A DNA stretch of 64,000 nt from Sphingobacterium litopenaei (GTDB lineage: Bacteria > Bacteroidota > Bacteroidia > Sphingobacteriales > Sphingobacteriaceae), in NCBI RefSeq assembly GCF_014692495.1, contig NZ_JACOIJ010000016.1, positions 17,274 to 81,273 on the forward strand, given 5' to 3'. The notes beneath the pieces are model-generated. The model was not told the DNA's origin and searched no databases. It was given only the letters and a program-made list of their open reading frames with translations. The translations under genes were made by a program, and so were the position numbers. This document shows positions 25,230-33,773 of the stretch, in pieces; position 1 is the first letter of the stretch; every line of letters begins with the position of its first letter.

Positions 25230-27092
25230 CTAGTTTAATTCCTTCTTATTATCTGAGGATTCTATATCTGCTAATCGTAACGTAGGATCAATATATACTT
25301 TAGAAACTTTCTTATCCACCGGAATTGCATAGGTTGGTTTTGTCCAAAACCAGTCTTCCAACACCGTACGTTTTACGTTTTTATACATTTCAAATCCTTC
25401 TGCTGGTTTTTCACCACGCATCTCACGTAATGGAATATAAAACAATTCTTTGCTACCATCAGTATACTCTACTAATATATCCAAAGGCATAGCTAAATTT
25501 GATTTGTTGCGAATCAAAATCTCCTTATCCGAGATGCTATCTATTGCATAGTCAATAGTACGAGTGGTATTAATAAACAAATTGAAATACCATTTCAAGT
25601 TAATTCCTGAAACTTCTTCCGCTACGCGTTTGAAATCGTTTGGCGTAGGATGCTTAAATTTCCATACCTCATAGAACTTTAAGAATGTCTTCTCCAGGTT
25701 TTCCTGTCCAATGATATAACCCAATTGCTCCGCCATGACAGCGCCCTTGTTATACGCTTGATTGGAATACCCATAGTTCGTATTATAATAATCAGCCAAT
25801 AAGCTCATTGGTTCTTCCTTACCTGATAAAGCCAATTTATAATAAGCACGGTAAGGCTCGATAACTGGATTGGTAGCTACGGCACCCTTTTTCTCAAATA
25901 TGTGGTGCATACCTAATTCTTCTACATAGGAAGTAAAGCCTTCGTCAAACCATTCATCTACTGTTTCATTAATACCAAATAAATGCTGGTACCACGAGTG
26001 TGCAGCTTCGTGGAAAATCACATTGACCAGGGATTTCAAATTACGACCGCCAGTCACCAAAGTAGCCGTTCCATACTCCATACCTCCATCACCACCTTGT
26101 ACAATGGTATAAGTCGGCCATGGATAAGCCCCAAATCGTGAGGACGTAAAATCAAAAAACTCCGAAGCAAAGCCTAAAGCTTGTTTCCAATTTGAAATTA
26201 CCTCCGAATTCGTAGGCAAATAAACCGTGTACAGTTTGACGCCTCCTTTGGTGGTAGTAGAATCTACCACAAATTTTGAATCTGCAGCCCATGCAAAATC
26301 ATGGATATTCTTTGCTACAAAACGCCAAGAGGCTTTGTTATTTTTAGCTTTTACTTTTGCTTTTTCCGAATAACCTTTTACTTCTGTTGGGTTTTGCAAC
26401 ACCCCTGAAGCACCTATAACATAATCTTTATTTAGATGAATAGTCACATCAAAATCCCCAAATGGGGCAATAAACTCACGTCCAACATATTCGTCTAGAT
26501 GCCAACCGAACTCATCGAAATGTGCCATTTTTGGATACCATTGTGTCATGGATAAGGCTACTCCTTCTTTGGAATTACGACCACTGCGACGGATTTGCTC
26601 CGGAACCTGTGCCATCCATTCTAGCTCAAAAGTTGTTTTCGAGCCATCCACAATAGCCTTAGGCAATACGACCTCCAAAATTGTTCCATCCACTTTGAAA
26701 TTAGCTTTGACGCCATTCACCTTTACGAAAGAAATTTTTTGATAACCAATCTGATCTGTTGTCAATTGCGATATACGGCTTTGGTATTGTGGATTTTCTT
26801 TGGTTCCTAAGTTTTTGACCATACGCGCATCAGGATCGGAAATAGATACTAGTCTATGATCCATCATACTTCCAGGTTGAAACGCATTGAAATATAAATG
26901 AAAGTAAACTTTGGATAACGATTGTCCAGAATTATTACCATATACCAAGCTCATTTTGCCATCGTATTGGTAGTTTTTTTCGTTGACATCAATATCCATT
27001 TTGTATTGAACATTCTGTTGCCAATACCCTTTACGCTGTCCAAAAACTAGCGTAGATAAGGCCATACATAGTATAAATGCGAAGTATCTCAT
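25230..27092 (-). CDS. Secreted M1-family metallopeptidase
   Basis: A 620-residue exported zinc peptidase of the M1 (gluzincin) family. Signal peptide residues about 1-19 end in VFGQ. An N-terminal beta-domain binds the substrate amino end. The catalytic domain shows the exopeptidase-like motif GGMEYGTA (GxMEN-like, about residues 325-335) and the zinc site HEAAHSWYQH with the third ligand in DEWFDEGFTSYVEE (about 350-390). It probably trims peptides in the periplasm or outside. It is followed after 98 bp by a DUF983 gene upstream on the same strand; a shared promoter is not clear. Confidence 0.9.
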   Translation of the reverse strand: MRYFAFILCMALSTLVFGQRKGYWQQNVQYKMDIDVNEKNYQYDGKMSLVYGNNSGQSLSKVYFHLYFNAFQPGSMMDHRLVSISDPDARMVKNLGTKENPQYQSRISQLTTDQIGYQKISFVKVNGVKANFKVDGTILEVVLPKAIVDGSKTTFELEWMAQVPEQIRRSGRNSKEGVALSMTQWYPKMAHFDEFGWHLDEYVGREFIAPFGDFDVTIHLNKDYVIGASGVLQNPTEVKGYSEKAKVKAKNNKASWRFVAKNIHDFAWAADSKFVVDSTTTKGGVKLYTVYLPTNSEVISNWKQALGFASEFFDFTSSRFGAYPWPTYTIVQGGDGGMEYGTATLVTGGRNLKSLVNVIFHEAAHSWYQHLFGINETVDEWFDEGFTSYVEELGMHHIFEKKGAVATNPVIEPYRAYYKLALSGKEEPMSLLADYYNTNYGYSNQAYNKGAVMAEQLGYIIGQENLEKTFLKFYEVWKFKHPTPNDFKRVAEEVSGINLKWYFNLFINTTRTIDYAIDSISDKEILIRNKSNLAMPLDILVEYTDGSKELFYIPLREMRGEKPAEGFEMYKNVKRTVLEDWFWTKPTYAIPVDKKVSKVYIDPTLRLADIESSDNKKELN

Positions 27093-27190
27093 ATTAGAAG
27101 TAATAGAAAAAAATAAAATTAGGGATTTATCTCTCTTCAGAAATTAATCCCTATTATATTGTTACAAAAACAACATTAAGCTTGTAGAAA

Positions 27191-27604
27191 TTACGCTTCT
27201 TTTCCCTTTAAAAAGTATTTTTCTTGAAATTTGAATTGCGGAGTAAGCCAATACATCAATACGACACGAGAATATCGGTAATTGAATGGTGCTAAAATAA
27301 TGGATACAGCAATCGCTACTGAAAGATATAACCAAGGAGATTCTAGGTTTCCTGTCAAAATATAGGTTGCAACACAGGCAGTAACCAACTCAGCTACCAC
27401 AAAGGCATAACTTACATACATCGCTACATAGAAATAGCCAGGTTCTTTTTCATATTTCAAGTTACAATGCGGACATTGTTCATGCATTTTCTTGGATTTG
27501 AAACTCAATAATGGCGCTTTGAACATATTTCCAGTGCGACATCTTGGACATTTGCCATCTACTGCACTTTTAAATTCCCCAGGTATGGTATATTTTGTAG
27601 ACAT
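27191..27604 (-). CDS. DUF983 membrane protein
   Basis: A 137-residue DUF983 protein. The N-terminal part has two zinc-ribbon-like CxxC pairs (CPRCRTGNMF at about 15-24 and CPHCNLKYEKEPGYFYVAMY at about 43-62), followed by two to three membrane helices (about 60-115) and a basic C-terminus. This architecture is widespread in Bacteroidota; function unknown. It is on the same strand between an AraC regulator gene and the M1 peptidase gene. Confidence 0.85.
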   Translation of the reverse strand: MSTKYTIPGEFKSAVDGKCPRCRTGNMFKAPLLSFKSKKMHEQCPHCNLKYEKEPGYFYVAMYVSYAFVVAELVTACVATYILTGNLESPWLYLSVAIAVSIILAPFNYRYSRVVLMYWLTPQFKFQEKYFLKGKEA

Positions 27605-27623
27605 AATATTGTATAATTTCTAG

Positions 27624-28472
27624 TTATTTATTCTTCCGAAACTCTTCTGGCGTCACACCAACTACTTTTTTAAAAAATTTCGTGAAATAAGAATTATCAT
27701 TAAAATTCAAATCATAAGCTATTTCAGCTACCGAATAATCTTTGATGACCAATAATCGTTTTGCTTCCAAGATTACACGATCTCGAATAATTTCGCCTGC
27801 AGACTGACCCAACAATTCTTTGCACAAAGCATTCAAATGGTTTGGTGTAATATACAACAGCGCTGCATATTCTTTCGGTAGATGTAAGGACTTGAAATTC
27901 GCTTCGATAAGATTCAAAAAATTGCGTAATAACGTATGGTTGTACGCATTAGACTCTACCGAAAGAGAGGGTACACGTTGTTGGTTCAGTAGATTAAAAA
28001 GATACAACAGCGTACTCGTTACAAAATCCTTTTCTCCCTCAAAGTTACGAATTCGCTCCAGCAATTCGACCACCAATTCCCTATCGTTCTCTGCTACTTC
28101 AAAAACACCATCACGCACCAATCCTGAGAAAAAAGATAAAGTATTTAGATAGTCGGGACGCAAAAGTAAATTCTTAAACAAATCCTTATGAAAGTTCACC
28201 ACATAGCCCTGCATCTCCCCTTCAAATTCCCATGTGTGGATTTGTCCCGGAGACATAAAGTAAATTTGCCAAGGTGCGATTTCAAACTTTTCAAAGTCAA
28301 TGGTATGACTACCACTCCCTGCCGTAAATAATACGAAATGGTAAAAATTATGGCGATGTGGAAATACAAGATTCACATTACGCACCAAATAGTCCGCTAA
28401 GCCCTCAATCATAATCTCTTGATTAAGACCGTGAGAAACCACACATTGCTCTATTACAGGAACTTTTGCCAT
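27624..28472 (-). CDS. AraC-family transcriptional regulator
   Basis: AraC/XylS regulator with an N-terminal cupin-like sensing domain (FPHRHNFYHFVLFTAGSGSHTIDFEKFEIAPWQIYFMSPGQ region) and C-terminal double helix-turn-helix (YSVAEIAYDLNFNDNSYFTKFFKKVVGVTPEEFR). From ATG 28472 it is 282 residues, the normal family length. Two upstream ATGs (28508, 28565) are in frame, but a TACCTTTG promoter-like box sits directly before 28472, so the shorter form is preferred; the upstream residues do not look conserved. The inducer and target genes are unknown. It ends 19 bp before the DUF983 gene. Confidence 0.85.
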   Translation of the reverse strand: MAKVPVIEQCVVSHGLNQEIMIEGLADYLVRNVNLVFPHRHNFYHFVLFTAGSGSHTIDFEKFEIAPWQIYFMSPGQIHTWEFEGEMQGYVVNFHKDLFKNLLLRPDYLNTLSFFSGLVRDGVFEVAENDRELVVELLERIRNFEGEKDFVTSTLLYLFNLLNQQRVPSLSVESNAYNHTLLRNFLNLIEANFKSLHLPKEYAALLYITPNHLNALCKELLGQSAGEIIRDRVILEAKRLLVIKDYSVAEIAYDLNFNDNSYFTKFFKKVVGVTPEEFRKNK

Positions 28473-28617
28473 CGTATACAAAGGTACTTTGAATATACTA
28501 TTAAACATGGTAGTATTATTAGAATTAATGGTACTTTTTATGGATAAGTAAATATTACCATACAATTCAGTACATATGCGGGAATTAGAATTGCTTATTT
28601 CTTCCTAACTTTAACCC

Positions 28618-29169
28618 ATGTCGTTACACAAAGATCCAGAACTCAAAGAAGCTGTACTAAATCTTTCACCCAAAGAGAAAGACAAACTACTTGTTCGTTT
28701 GATAAGCAAGGACAAAATGCTAATGAAACAATTGCATTATCAATTGTTAGAAAACGAATACGATTTGGAAGACCGCATTAATGCGTTACGTGAAAAGTTG
28801 CAAGATCTTTTGAGTCCCAATCGTTCGGGAATAAAGAATACAGCCATGTATTCTCATTACCGTACGCTGACTGCATTACTGAGACAAGCCAGTGGTATGA
28901 TTAACGAGCATGAGAAAGTGACCAAAGACAAATTCAGCGAAGCTGAATTCCGATTGCTTATCCTTCAATTAGCTTTCGAACATTATCCCATCCTTTTCCA
29001 AAAAAGCTATGTGGCTGCTTCCGATAAATTGCATCGCTACGCTGCCGCACGCCTCAAATCCACCATTAGTAAGTACGACAAACTCCATGAAGATTTACAG
29101 TTTGATCTAAAAGAATCCTATGATAAAGTGATGGAGTTTGCTGAGAAGCATCATCTACTAATACATTAA
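28618..29169 (+). CDS. Helical cytoplasmic protein of unknown function
   Basis: A 183-residue, highly charged, mainly alpha-helical protein without signal peptide or membrane segment. It begins MSLHKDPELKEAVLNLSPKEKDKLL. Segments such as DLEDRINALREKLQDLL look like coiled coil. No catalytic or metal motif is visible and no named family is recognised. The gene is divergent from the AraC regulator and has a TAACTTTA box just before its ATG. Function unknown. Confidence 0.7.
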   Translation: MSLHKDPELKEAVLNLSPKEKDKLLVRLISKDKMLMKQLHYQLLENEYDLEDRINALREKLQDLLSPNRSGIKNTAMYSHYRTLTALLRQASGMINEHEKVTKDKFSEAEFRLLILQLAFEHYPILFQKSYVAASDKLHRYAAARLKSTISKYDKLHEDLQFDLKESYDKVMEFAEKHHLLIH

Positions 29170-29329
29170 TCTTCGCAGAAACGGCGAAAAGCAATCCAAT
29201 TTTTTCACCGATTACACTTCCATTTTCACCGAAATTCTACCTCCGTTGGTCGAAAGGTCATTCTTCTGCCTCCAAAACCGCTATACCTTTGTCATAACAA
29301 AACACCAGAAAATCAAAAATATTACAGTT

Positions 29330-29755
29330 ATGAAAACAAATATCAAATTATTCGCAGTAGCAGTTATCGCTTTAGTAGCAACAGTTTATACAGCAAACGC
29401 AGAGATAAAACCTTACAAAGAGTTAGATAGCAAAGAGGTCGTAATGAATTATGTAGGCGCTTCATTATTAGAAAACGCAAACTACACCAAAGAAATGTTT
29501 ACAGAAGATTTTGAGTACAGCAACACGTCAAACAAAGAGAAATTCGGCAAAAAAGAATACGTAAAGCACTTAAAATCGCTTAAGAACTTAAAATATAATG
29601 CGACACAATCTTTTGAGATAATGGATCAAGTAGGCAACACCGCAGTAGGAAAAGTAATCATGAATTTCGACAATTTCACGCGCGTAGACTACATTACCTT
29701 ATCCCAAACTACTGAAGGCTGGAAGATCAGTAAAGTCGTAACGACTTATCCATAA
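29330..29755 (+). CDS. Secreted NTF2-like (lumazine-binding-type) protein
   Basis: A 141-residue exported protein with a signal peptide (LFAVAVIALVATVYTANA, cleavage near residue 24). The NTF2-like fold shows in the order of elements: VVMNYVGASLLENANYTKEMFTEDFEYSN, a central strand pair and a C-terminal strand EGWKISKVVTTYP. Such small domains, often annotated as putative lumazine-binding, occur widely in Bacteroidota, and their ligands are mostly unknown. ATG 29330 is chosen because it begins the signal peptide; an upstream in-frame start at 29246 would place 28 hydrophilic residues before it. A terminator follows at 29784. Confidence 0.8.
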   Translation: MKTNIKLFAVAVIALVATVYTANAEIKPYKELDSKEVVMNYVGASLLENANYTKEMFTEDFEYSNTSNKEKFGKKEYVKHLKSLKNLKYNATQSFEIMDQVGNTAVGKVIMNFDNFTRVDYITLSQTTEGWKISKVVTTYP

Positions 29756-29783
29756 TTACTGGGTAATTTTTGTTTAGTATGAA

Positions 29784-29808
29784 AGTCTGCAGCGTGCAGG
29801 CTTTTTTT
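29784..29808 (+). terminator. Terminator after the NTF2-like gene
   Basis: 8-bp stem (AGTCTGCA/TGCAGGCT, one wobble pair), 3-nt loop, then TTTTTTT. Confidence 0.85.
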
Positions 29809-29944
29809 GTTTGTATAATTCTCTCCAAATTTTGTTACAAAAGAAATGTAAATCTAGCCCAAAAACACAAATGGTCAACATTGTCCTAAATTGTCTCAAA
29901 ATGATACACATTTGGCAAGATTTGGCACAGATTGTCCATTGTAG

Positions 29945-30018
29945 ACAAACCTACCTTTTCAGCAGGTTTGTTCGGGTCATCTTCGGATCGGCTTCGGAAA
30001 AATGGCATTTTTTCCGAA
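29945..30018. repeat. TTCGG-rich double hairpin region
   Basis: Two inverted repeats in the 487-bp gap before mfd: ACAAACCT/AGGTTTGT (29945-29971) and TTCGGAAAAA/TTTTTCCGAA (29993-30018), with further TTCGG/CCGAA words nearby. The rest of the gap (29809-30242) shows no believable gene. It looks like an intergenic palindromic repeat; function unknown. Confidence 0.5.
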
Positions 30019-30242
30019 CAACTACCGAACAAAACCCAAATAAAGCCCTAAACTGATTTGAATTTGAGAAAAGCTGTCAGAAATGTGAGATTTGGAAATT
30101 TGGGATATTTATGTTTATTTTTAATAAACTGCGAATTCTACGCTCCGAGTAAAACATTTCGTCAAATACCTCAAGCTATAGAAATCTACAAATCCCCCTC
30201 TCCCATATTTTTACTAACTTTGGTGAAAACATTGGGACTTAA

Positions 30243-33200
30243 GTGAATATTCAGGAAATCTTAGCACAATACGGAAAAACAACACAAGTCACTACACTTG
30301 TAAAAGCAATTCAAAGTAAAAATCCTAAAATCCAGCTCAAAGGACTTATTGGGTCATCGGACGCGATGGTCGCTGCTTCGGCGTATCATATGCAAGAACG
30401 ACCGTATGTCTTTATATTGCCGACACACGAAGATGCTTCTTACTTTTTGAGTGATTTGGAAAGCATGTTTGAAAAACAGATTTTGTTTTTCCCAGCATCT
30501 TACCGTAAAGCCTTTGATTTCACCCAACTGGATAGCGCCCATGTGTTGCAACGTGCCGAAACATTAAGCTCACTGAATCACACTTCTGGACTTCCTAAAA
30601 TTGTAGTAACCTATCCTGAAGCTATTGCGGAGAAAGTTATCAATCGTCAGGACTTGGAGAAAAACACGTTACCCATCACGCAAAACACCAAACTCAGCAT
30701 TGATTTTATCAATGAGTTCTTGTACGAATATGATTTTGAACGCGTGGATTTTGTATATGAGCCTGGGCAATTTGCAATTCGGGGAGGTATTGTCGATATT
30801 TTCTCGTTCTCCAACGACTTGCCATATCGTATAGAGTTTTTTGGTGACGAGATCGAGAGTATACGAACGTTTGACATCGAAAGTCAGCTTTCGGTTAGTA
30901 AGATACATACGGTTACCATTGTACCGAATGTTCAAGCTAAATTTTTGGCAAACAACCATATTTCTTTGCTGGAATACATCGACAGGGATTCAGTAATTTG
31001 GATCAAGGACGTACAATTCACTTTTGATATAATAAAAGAAGGCTACAAAAAAGCATCTCAACTGTGGAAGGCATTGTCTGAAGCCGATTTGAAAAGCAAT
31101 CCAGATTTAGTGGATCCGCGTTTTACCTTTACGGATGACAAGAATTTCGGATCAATGATATTTGATTTTCCGAATGTAGAATTCGGAAAACAGTTCTTCT
31201 TCAATGCAGATGAGGTTATTACCTTTGATACCCATCCCCAGCCTTCTTTCAATAAGGATTTCAACTTGTTGATTCACAATTTCAAAGAAAACGAAAGCAA
31301 GAAAATAAAGAATCTGATTTTTTCGGATTCAACCAAACAGGTAGAGCGTATCTATGCTATTCTTGATGATATAGATAAGTCTGTCACATTCACACCTATT
31401 TACAAAGCATTGCGAGAAGGTTTCCGCGATGACACTATACAGTTGGCATGTTATACAGACCATCAAATCTTTGATCGATACTATAAATACAAACGTATAA
31501 AAGCATACGAGCGTTCTCAAGCTATTACCTTGAAAGAATTGCGCGACCTTAAGCCAGGGGATTATATTACGCATATTGACCACGGTGTAGGTAAATATGC
31601 AGGATTGGAAAAGGTCGATGTAAACGGTAAAACTCAAGAGATGATTCGTCTGATTTATGCAGACAATGATTTGTTGTACGTTAACATCAATTCTCTAAAT
31701 CGTATTTCTAAATATTCTGGCAAGGAAGGCACTATTCCTAAAATGAATAAGTTGGGAACAGATGCGTGGGATAAGCTGAAGAAAACAACCAAGAAAAAGG
31801 TCAAAGATATTGCGCGTGACTTGATTAAACTGTACGCCTTACGTAAAGCACAAACGGGTAATGCATTTAGTCCGGACACGTACTTGCAAAAAGAATTAGA
31901 AGCTTCGTTTATTTACGAAGATACTCCAGACCAAGAAAAAGCAACCAACGATGTGAAGCGTGACATGGAATCACCACATCCGATGGATAGATTGGTCTGT
32001 GGAGATGTAGGTTTTGGTAAAACAGAAGTCGCGGTTCGCGCCGCTTTCAAAGCTGTAGCGGACAGCAAGCAAGTAGCGGTTTTAGTACCGACTACCATTT
32101 TAGCCTTACAACATTACCGCACCTTTTCCGAACGTCTGAAAGGTCTTCCTGCAAACATTGACTATATCAATCGTTTCAAGACTTCCAAACAAATCAAAGA
32201 GACCCTTAAAAAACTCGAAGAGGGTAAAATAGATATTATCATCGGGACACACCGATTAGTCAGCAAGGACGTCAAGTTTAAAGACTTAGGCCTGATGATT
32301 ATCGACGAGGAACAAAAGTTCGGTGTATCGGTAAAAGAGAAATTAAAAGTAATGCGTGCCAATGTGGATTCGTTGACCTTGACCGCAACACCTATTCCAC
32401 GCACGTTGCACTTCTCTCTAATGGGTGCTCGCGATTTAAGTATTATTTCGACGCCACCACCAAACAGACAACCTGTACAAACGGAATTGCATGTATTTAA
32501 TGAGCAATTAATCCAAGAAGCAGTTTCGTATGAGATTGATAGAGGTGGTCAAGTCTTCTTTATTCACAATCGTGTAGCCGACTTGAAGCAATTGGGCGGC
32601 ATGATTCAGAAACTCGTTCCTGGAGCACGCGTAGGTGTGGCACATGGACAGCTGGAAGGCGATGACCTAGAAGATGTAATGTTGAAGTTCATCAACCATG
32701 ACTTTGATGTCTTAGTCGCAACAACGATTATCGAAGCTGGTTTGGATATACCTAACGCTAATACGATTATCATCAACCATGCCCATATGTTTGGCTTGAG
32801 TGACTTACACCAAATGCGTGGCCGTGTGGGACGTTCTAACAAGAAGGCTTTTTGTTATTTGTTGAGTCCACCAATGTCAACTTTGACACCAGAGGCTTAT
32901 AAACGTCTTTCGGCGATAGAGGAGTTCTCGGAGCTTGGTTCAGGTTTCAATGTGGCGATGCGTGACTTAGATATCCGCGGTTCAGGTAACTTGTTGGGTG
33001 CTGAGCAATCCGGCTTTATTGCAGAGATTGGTTTTGAGATGTACAACAAGATTTTGGATGAAGCGGTTCAAGAGTTGAAAGATGATGAATTTGGCGATTT
33101 GTTCGCGGACGAACAGAACAGAAAATACGTTTCGTTTACACAGATAGACACGGACTTAGAAGTATTGATTCCAGACGAGTACGTAACTAATATTGGCGAA

Positions 33201-33578
33201 CGTTACAATTTGTACAACGAGATAGCAAAATTAGAAAACGAGTCCCAGCTTCAGGCTTTTGAGAAAGAATTGGAAGACCGTTTTGGTCCTATTCCTGCCC
33301 CAGTATTTGAATTGTTTAATACGCTTCGTCTACAATGGCTAGGTAAAGAAATTGGCTTTGAAAAGATTTCTTACAAGAAACAGACCCTGAAAGGTTATTT
33401 TGTCAATAACGCTAAATCTAGCTATTACGAATCTGAACAGTTTGGTAAAGTATTGGCTTTCGTAGGAGCAAATCCTTCCATTAGCAATCTAAAAGAAGTA
33501 AAAGGACAACTCCGCTTAGCTTTAAGCAATATCACAACAATAGATTATGCTTTACATCTGTTGAAGCAGATGATTTAA
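30243..33578 (+). CDS. mfd: Transcription-repair coupling factor Mfd
   Basis: An 1111-residue Mfd, which removes RNA polymerase stalled at DNA damage and recruits UvrA for nucleotide-excision repair. Visible in order: UvrB-like N-terminal module (about 1-330), the CarD-like RNA-polymerase-interaction domain (about 435-500, LKPGDYITHIDHGVGKYAGLE), and superfamily 2 helicase motifs. These include Walker A GDVGFGKTE (about 585), DEEQKFG (motif II, where DEEHRFG is usual), TATPIPRTL and the motif V/VI region ATTIIEAGLDIPNANT and HQMRGRVGR. The C-terminal TRCF domain follows. The start is GTG at 30243, about 20 bp after a TAACTTTG box (30215-30222). Confidence 0.95.
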   Translation: MNIQEILAQYGKTTQVTTLVKAIQSKNPKIQLKGLIGSSDAMVAASAYHMQERPYVFILPTHEDASYFLSDLESMFEKQILFFPASYRKAFDFTQLDSAHVLQRAETLSSLNHTSGLPKIVVTYPEAIAEKVINRQDLEKNTLPITQNTKLSIDFINEFLYEYDFERVDFVYEPGQFAIRGGIVDIFSFSNDLPYRIEFFGDEIESIRTFDIESQLSVSKIHTVTIVPNVQAKFLANNHISLLEYIDRDSVIWIKDVQFTFDIIKEGYKKASQLWKALSEADLKSNPDLVDPRFTFTDDKNFGSMIFDFPNVEFGKQFFFNADEVITFDTHPQPSFNKDFNLLIHNFKENESKKIKNLIFSDSTKQVERIYAILDDIDKSVTFTPIYKALREGFRDDTIQLACYTDHQIFDRYYKYKRIKAYERSQAITLKELRDLKPGDYITHIDHGVGKYAGLEKVDVNGKTQEMIRLIYADNDLLYVNINSLNRISKYSGKEGTIPKMNKLGTDAWDKLKKTTKKKVKDIARDLIKLYALRKAQTGNAFSPDTYLQKELEASFIYEDTPDQEKATNDVKRDMESPHPMDRLVCGDVGFGKTEVAVRAAFKAVADSKQVAVLVPTTILALQHYRTFSERLKGLPANIDYINRFKTSKQIKETLKKLEEGKIDIIIGTHRLVSKDVKFKDLGLMIIDEEQKFGVSVKEKLKVMRANVDSLTLTATPIPRTLHFSLMGARDLSIISTPPPNRQPVQTELHVFNEQLIQEAVSYEIDRGGQVFFIHNRVADLKQLGGMIQKLVPGARVGVAHGQLEGDDLEDVMLKFINHDFDVLVATTIIEAGLDIPNANTIIINHAHMFGLSDLHQMRGRVGRSNKKAFCYLLSPPMSTLTPEAYKRLSAIEEFSELGSGFNVAMRDLDIRGSGNLLGAEQSGFIAEIGFEMYNKILDEAVQELKDDEFGDLFADEQNRKYVSFTQIDTDLEVLIPDEYVTNIGERYNLYNEIAKLENESQLQAFEKELEDRFGPIPAPVFELFNTLRLQWLGKEIGFEKISYKKQTLKGYFVNNAKSSYYESEQFGKVLAFVGANPSISNLKEVKGQLRLALSNITTIDYALHLLKQMI

Positions 33579-33617
33579 AATATAACAGGAGCTTAAAAGC
33601 TCCTGTTATATTTTAAA
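33574..33617. terminator. Perfect terminator after mfd
   Basis: 21-bp perfect stem with an AA loop, overlapping the mfd stop codon. The arm contains TCCTGTTATAT, as in the rtcB terminator at 951-998. Confidence 0.85.
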
Positions 33618-33773
33618 CTAAATTTCACAGTAACCTGCTTGACAAATTTTAAAGATAAAAATATTCATATACACGAGTTACGAGAATATAAATTATTACA
33701 CCACCTAATGCCCCCAACAAATACTTTTTACTGTCCTTAATATTTTTATAGTTAATTATTAATAATATTCTTT

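Noticed and set aside
29811..30246. Two consecutive open frames of 81 and 62 codons before mfd
   Set aside because: They run through hairpins and A+T-rich DNA, show no protein-like composition, and have no start signals.
33650..33773. Leftward frame with a hydrophobic segment (LLGALGGVIIYILV) after the M14 gene
   Set aside because: No ATG, GTG or TTG start in a suitable place; the frame would have to begin inside the M14 gene.
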